Shown here in pieces: positions 14,770 through 17,828 of a DNA stretch of 17,828 nt; positions within the stretch are counted from its first letter, which is position 1, and the number at the start of each line of letters is the position of its first letter. Both the position numbers and the translations under genes were made by a program. The DNA comes from JBLHUT01 sp047629975 (GTDB lineage: Bacteria > Pseudomonadota > Alphaproteobacteria > Rhodobacterales > Rhodobacteraceae). The notes beneath the pieces are model-generated. The model saw only the letters and a program-made list of their open reading frames with translations. It ran no database searches and was not told where the DNA came from. The stretch spans positions 1-17,828 of the forward strand of contig JBLHUT010000036.1 in NCBI GenBank assembly GCA_047629975.1, in the 5' to 3' direction.

Positions 14770-14781
14770 AATGTCATTTTG
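14754..14781 (-). promoter_or_regulatory. Two abutting perfect palindromes upstream of the GST gene
   Basis: AAATCA-G-TGATTT (14754-14766) is directly followed by CAAAATG-T-CATTTTG (14767-14781). Both are perfect inverted repeats with a single central base, their centres 14 bases apart. They are AT-rich in a GC-rich region and lie 19 bases before the GST start, with the cobC-like stop further upstream. A double operator is likely, although part of the cobU/cobC terminator is possible. No regulator gene is adjacent. Confidence 0.5.
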
Positions 14782-14823
14782 TCTCTTTGCCTGCTTGGCA
14801 CGCGGATCGGAGCAGGGTTTTGC

Positions 14824-15393
14824 TCAGGGAAGGTGATTGACCTGCACATCGCGCCACGTCCCGTCCCACTCAAGCTGCGTTACGGACAGGTTGTCGATTT
14901 TCTGGGCCAGTGTTTTATAGGCGCTAAGGCCCCGGGCGCGCTGTACCTGCGTCAGGATCGCGCCCATGTGGGCCACGACGATCACATGCCGGTGTTGTTG
15001 CGCCAACGCGTCGGCGACGTGACTGACGCGGGTGCTCAGGTCGTTCCAGCTTTCGCCTTGCGGGGCGCGCAATGCGCCCGGGCTTTCCCAAAAGGCGCGC
15101 AAGGTGGCGGTGTCTTCGGGTGGCAGGGCATCGAACCGCACGCCCTCCCACGCACCGAAGTGGATCTCGCGCAGGGCCGGATCGTGGGGCAGGCGGCTTC
15201 GGGTGTGCTGTATCGCATCCGCCGTGGCCGAGGCGCGCAGCAGATCGGACGACACGACCGGCGCATCGGCGGGCAGAAACCGTGCCAACCGGTCAAGCGC
15301 GCCCAGATCCGACAGATCGGCGGGCGCATCCGTCCAGCCGATCATATCCTTGCGATGCGTTGGCCCGTGGCGCACCCACCACAGGGTGCTCAT
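14824..15393 (-). CDS. Histidine phosphatase, CobC-like (alpha-ribazole phosphatase)
   Basis: This 189-residue protein belongs to the histidine phosphatase (phosphoglycerate mutase-like) superfamily. The catalytic RHG motif lies in WWVRHGPTH (R8, H9), the second arginine in SSDLLRASATADAI, and the second catalytic histidine in VVAHMGAI. The neighbouring cobU argues for the CobC role: removing phosphate from alpha-ribazole-5'-phosphate (or cobalamin phosphate) at the end of the nucleotide loop pathway. The ATG (15391-15393) shares four bases (ATGA) with the cobU stop; an open frame extends further upstream but lies inside cobU. Sequence alone does not separate it from a general phosphatase, so no symbol is assigned. 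Confidence 0.82.
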   Translation of the reverse strand: MSTLWWVRHGPTHRKDMIGWTDAPADLSDLGALDRLARFLPADAPVVSSDLLRASATADAIQHTRSRLPHDPALREIHFGAWEGVRFDALPPEDTATLRAFWESPGALRAPQGESWNDLSTRVSHVADALAQQHRHVIVVAHMGAILTQVQRARGLSAYKTLAQKIDNLSVTQLEWDGTWRDVQVNHLP

Positions 15394-15926
15394 GGCGTCA
15401 CCTGTACCGGCAGGGCCCCTTTCAACGCCAAGGGCAGGCCCGCCATCACGGCGACGACCAAGTCCGCACGTTGTGCGAGGTGCTGGTTCAATTGCCCCTG
15501 CGCCACGCGAAACCGCCGCGCCAGCGCGTTGTCGGGGACGATGCCCATTCCGACCTCGTTGCTGACGACCACGACCGTGCCCGCGCAGGCGGCGCACGCG
15601 GCAACAAGCGCGCGGCTTTCTGCATCAAGGTCGGCCTCTGCCAAAAGTCGGTTCGACAACCACATCGTTGCGCAATCAACCAGGACGACCGTTCCCGGTT
15701 TGGTTAAATAAAGGGCATTAGCCAGATCATTGGGCGCTTCAACATCCATCCAGCCTGAGCCGCGCATTTTTTTGTGCGCGGCAATTTTCGCAGTCATTTC
15801 TGCGTCAAAGGCCTGAGCAGTCGCAATGTAAACCTTTGGTAAACCGGTTGAAATTGCCAGCCGCTCGGCAAATCCGGATTTGCCGGAACTTGCGCCGCCT
15901 AGTACGAGAGAGAGGTTTGGCAACAT
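15390..15926 (-). CDS. cobU: Adenosylcobinamide kinase / adenosylcobinamide-phosphate guanylyltransferase
   Basis: CobU (CobP) phosphorylates adenosylcobinamide and then transfers GMP to give GDP-cobinamide, the activated lower-ligand acceptor in cobalamin synthesis. The 178-residue protein has the P-loop GGASSGKS (10-17), the next helix SGFAERLA, VLVDCATMWLSN around residues 80-91 and the family signature VVSNEVGMGIVPDNALARRFR, where the NEVG segment is nearly invariant. Length is normal for the family. AGGAG is placed 7 bases before the ATG (15924-15926). It overlaps the cobC-like gene by four bases and is divergent from rpoH. No cobalamin riboswitch is visible in the 108-base gap upstream. 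Confidence 0.95.
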   Translation of the reverse strand: MLPNLSLVLGGASSGKSGFAERLAISTGLPKVYIATAQAFDAEMTAKIAAHKKMRGSGWMDVEAPNDLANALYLTKPGTVVLVDCATMWLSNRLLAEADLDAESRALVAACAACAGTVVVVSNEVGMGIVPDNALARRFRVAQGQLNQHLAQRADLVVAVMAGLPLALKGALPVQVTP

Positions 15927-15943
15927 AAAGCGGCTCCTGTCTG

Positions 15944-15973
15944 TGATCCGTCCGACCGATGCTTGCGTAACAT
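15944..15973 (+). promoter_or_regulatory. RpoE (ECF, singlet-oxygen) type promoter of rpoH
   Basis: TGATCC (15944-15949), an 18-base spacer and TAACAT (15968-15973) match the TGATCC-N18-TAAG/C layout recalled for Rhodobacter RpoE promoters. The rpoH2 gene of R. sphaeroides is a known RpoE target. The leader from this start is about 55-60 bases, ending with AGGAG at 16021-16025. The hexamer is exact; only the -10 differs in one base from the core as recalled. Confidence 0.6.
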
Positions 15974-16034
15974 TAATACAGTTAGATGAAAGTGGTCGCT
16001 CGGCGAAAGTCGAAATTAGCAGGAGTTACGAAAA

Positions 16035-16913
16035 ATGGCTTTGGATGGAAACTTCGACCAGTCAATGTCGCGCCGGGCAATGCGCGCGGAACTGCTGGAT
16101 GCGGAAACAGAACTCAGACTTGCCTATGCGTGGCGGGACGAGCGGGACGAAGCCGCACTGCACCGCCTGATTACGGCTTACATGCGACTGGCGATTTCGA
16201 TGGCCTCCAAGTTCAAACGCTACGGCGCGCCGATGAACGATCTGATCCAGGAAGCCGGTTTGGGCCTCATGAAGGCCGCTGACAAGTTCGACCCCGACCG
16301 TGGTGTCAGGTTCTCGACCTATGCTGTGTGGTGGATCAAGGCGTCGATTCAGGACTATGTGATGCGCAATTGGTCGATGGTGCGCACCGGCTCCACCTCC
16401 AGCCAGAAGTCGCTGTTTTTCAACATGCGCCGCGTACAGGCCCGTCTGGAGCGCGAAGCGGCCGCCGTAGGCGAAAAGCTTGACGGCTACCAGATGCGCC
16501 AGATGATTGCGACCGAGGTCGGCGTGCCGTTGCACGATGTCGAGATGATGGAGGGCCGCCTGTCGGGGTCAGACTACTCGCTGAATGCGACCCAGTCGTC
16601 CGAGGACGAAGGCCGCGAATGGATCGACGCGCTTGAGGACAAAAGCGATCAGGCCGAACATGTGGTCGCGCATCGTCACGACACCGAAAAGCTGCGCCAG
16701 TGGCTATTGAATGCCATGGCGCAACTCAACGAACGTGAGCGGTTTATCGTGCGCGAGCGTAAACTGCGCGAGGCCCCAAGAACACTTGAAAGTCTGGGTG
16801 CCGAACTTGGTCTGTCGAAAGAGCGGGTGCGCCAACTGGAAGCCGCGGCGTTCACAAAGATGCGCAAGAATTTAGAGGGCCAGTCGCGGGAAGTTCTGCA
16901 ATTTTTCGGGTAA
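16035..16913 (+). CDS. rpoH: RNA polymerase sigma factor RpoH (RpoH2 type)
   Basis: This sigma70-family factor directs RNA polymerase to heat-shock and oxidative-stress promoters. The 292-residue protein has region 2 (about 40-118: DLIQEAGLGLMKAADKFDP and RFSTYAVWWIKASIQDYVMRN with the aromatic promoter-melting residues), an RpoH box QKSLFFNMRR (124-133) that distinguishes it from housekeeping sigma, and region 4 with an HTH (about 254-283: LESLGAELGLSKERVRQLE). Its AGGAG lies 9 bases before the ATG. Divergence of the opening from classical RpoH1 and the RpoE-type promoter point to RpoH2, the singlet-oxygen responder of Rhodobacterales. A ChaN-like gene follows immediately in another frame. 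Confidence 0.93.
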   Translation: MALDGNFDQSMSRRAMRAELLDAETELRLAYAWRDERDEAALHRLITAYMRLAISMASKFKRYGAPMNDLIQEAGLGLMKAADKFDPDRGVRFSTYAVWWIKASIQDYVMRNWSMVRTGSTSSQKSLFFNMRRVQARLEREAAAVGEKLDGYQMRQMIATEVGVPLHDVEMMEGRLSGSDYSLNATQSSEDEGREWIDALEDKSDQAEHVVAHRHDTEKLRQWLLNAMAQLNERERFIVRERKLREAPRTLESLGAELGLSKERVRQLEAAAFTKMRKNLEGQSREVLQFFG

Positions 16914-16996
16914 AGTCCGGAGCGCGGTGGCTTGTCATTGCCGCTGTCTGCCTTTGGCAGGGGGCGGCAACCGCTGGTGAGATCGGTGAGTCGGGG

Positions 16997-17743
16997 TTGG
17001 ATAACCTGCCCCGCGCCCAGATTACCTTGCTTGGTGAAATCCATGACAACGCCGGTCACCATCTCGGGCAGGCGCGCGCGCTGCGCGCCATTGCGCCGCG
17101 TGCGGTTGTCTTCGAGATGCTGACGCCCGAACAGGCAGCGCGGGTCACGCCGGACCTGTTGAACGACCAGATCGCGCTGGAGCAGGCGCTGGATTGGAAT
17201 GCTTCGGGCTGGCCGGATTTTGCAATTTATTATCCTGTGTTTGCCGCGCTTGACACTGCAACAGGGTACGACGGTGTCAAAATTTATGGGGCGGCGCTTG
17301 CGCGTCAAGACGTGCGCGCGGCCTTCTCCAAAGGGGCGGCACAGGTGTTCGGTGCCCAAGCCGCACGTTTCGGGTTGACCACCGCGCTGCCGGCCCCCGA
17401 GCAGGCCCAACGCGAGGCCGCCCAGTTCGCCAATCATTGCGAGGCAATGCCGCTTGATCTGATGGGCGGGATGGTTGCGGCCCAGCGGTTGCGCGACGCC
17501 GCACTTGCCCGTGCCGCGCTGATGGCCTTGGCAGATACGGGCGGGCCGGTGGTTGTGATCCTTGGCAATGGCCATGCGCGCAGCGATTGGGGGGTTCCTG
17601 CGGTTTTGTCGGTTGCAGCACCGCAGGTCAGCGTGCTGTCTGTCGGTCAGCTCGAGGGGGCTGTGGCAGAGGATGAACCGTTTGATCTGTGGCTCAAGAC
17701 GCCCGTCGCGCCGCGCGGCGACCCGTGTGCTGCGTTTAACTGA
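16997..17743 (+). CDS. ChaN/Tiki-like protein (putative heme-binding, exported)
   Basis: The ChaN-like family (haem-binding uptake, Tiki-type EreA/ChaN fold) is marked by LLGEIHDNAGHH near the start, a later VVFEMLTPEQA and ILGNGHARSDWGVP near residues 194-207. ChaN proteins bind heme at the membrane or are of uncertain role. The first ordinary start codon in this frame is TTG at 16997, giving 248 residues with no signal peptide. However the frame is open upstream and from 16910 encodes VKSGARWLVIAAVCLW and then AATA, a textbook signal peptide. Codon 16910-16912 is GTA and overlaps the rpoH stop as GTAA. A true start near 16910 (277 residues) is likely. See findings. Confidence 0.75.
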   Translation: MDNLPRAQITLLGEIHDNAGHHLGQARALRAIAPRAVVFEMLTPEQAARVTPDLLNDQIALEQALDWNASGWPDFAIYYPVFAALDTATGYDGVKIYGAALARQDVRAAFSKGAAQVFGAQAARFGLTTALPAPEQAQREAAQFANHCEAMPLDLMGGMVAAQRLRDAALARAALMALADTGGPVVVILGNGHARSDWGVPAVLSVAAPQVSVLSVGQLEGAVAEDEPFDLWLKTPVAPRGDPCAAFN

Positions 17744-17757
17744 ACCATTCGGTGGTT
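17743..17757 (+). terminator. Weak hairpin after the ChaN-like gene
   Basis: AACCA (17743-17747) and TGGTT (17753-17757) pair around TTCGG immediately after the stop codon. Five pairs and no U-run make it a marginal terminator at best. Confidence 0.2.
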
Positions 17758-17820
17758 GCTCCTGCAAGCTGTGCGGCCTAACCTTCGGTCGGTGCGGATG
17801 CGCAAAGGGGGAGGGCGGAC

Positions 17821-17828
17821 ATGTTGGC
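17821..17828 (+). CDS. 5' end of an unidentified gene (runs off right edge)
   Basis: An ATG at 17821-17823 follows a strong GGGGGAGGG purine run with about 5 to 7 base spacing and continues TTG GC to the edge. Only two complete codons are visible, so the product is unknown. It would be co-directional with rpoH and the ChaN-like gene. Confidence 0.35.

Noticed and set aside
15927..16034. Cobalamin riboswitch before cobU
   Set aside because: The gap is only 108 bases and is occupied by the rpoH promoter; no B12-box-like sequence was seen.
16895..16913. Programmed -1 frameshift joining rpoH to the ChaN-like frame
   Set aside because: The frames are -1 related and an A-TTT-TTC sequence is present, but it does not fit the X-XXY-YYZ rule. 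A sigma factor fused to a signal peptide makes little biological sense. Loss of the start codon explains the data better.
16676..17767. A 363-codon minus-strand open frame
   Set aside because: Antisense to the rpoH 3' end and the ChaN-like gene; Arg/His-rich composition without a domain.

Overview
The window looks like chromosomal core DNA of a marine-type alphaproteobacterium of the Rhodobacterales (Roseobacter/Rhodobacter group). The evidence is the GC-rich coding style, the divergent lppC/rsmI-yraN-gshB arrangement, an RpoH2-like sigma factor behind a TGATCC-type RpoE promoter, an Irr-type iron box, and linked cobU and cobC-like genes. I see no rRNA, tRNA, CRISPR array, IS element or prophage. 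Gene density is high, with no gene-free stretch over 300 bases.

Left part (1-3603, all minus strand): the 5' end of a BMP-family (Med-type) periplasmic binding protein runs off the left edge. Next comes a cluster reading right to left: trpS, a universal stress protein, a NifU-like Fe-S scaffold (nfuA type), tsaB (tRNA t6A synthesis) and rimI (ribosomal protein acetylation). The last three overlap and are probably one transcript, starting at a sigma70-like promoter with an Irr-type palindrome just upstream.

Middle (3680-9983): a rhomboid-fold membrane protein that has lost its catalytic residues lies on the plus strand, divergent from trpS and convergent with murJ. The minus-strand block lppC-glnD-murJ is tightly packed. 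It joins a putative outer-membrane lipoprotein activator of peptidoglycan synthesis, the PII uridylyltransferase/nitrogen sensor, and the lipid II flippase.

Right part (9984-17828): rsmI, yraN and gshB run on the plus strand. comM follows on the minus strand, then a glutathione S-transferase, then a cobC-like phosphatase and cobU for cobalamin nucleotide-loop assembly. A divergent rpoH2-like sigma gene with an RpoE-type promoter comes next, followed by a ChaN-like protein whose apparent signal peptide lies upstream of any ordinary start codon. The first codons of another gene lie at the right edge.

Most of the window is ordinary housekeeping DNA and I found no obvious new multi-gene system. 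The best leads are the catalytically dead rhomboid, the lost start codon of the ChaN-like gene, the Irr box before nifU, and two abutting palindromes before the GST gene.
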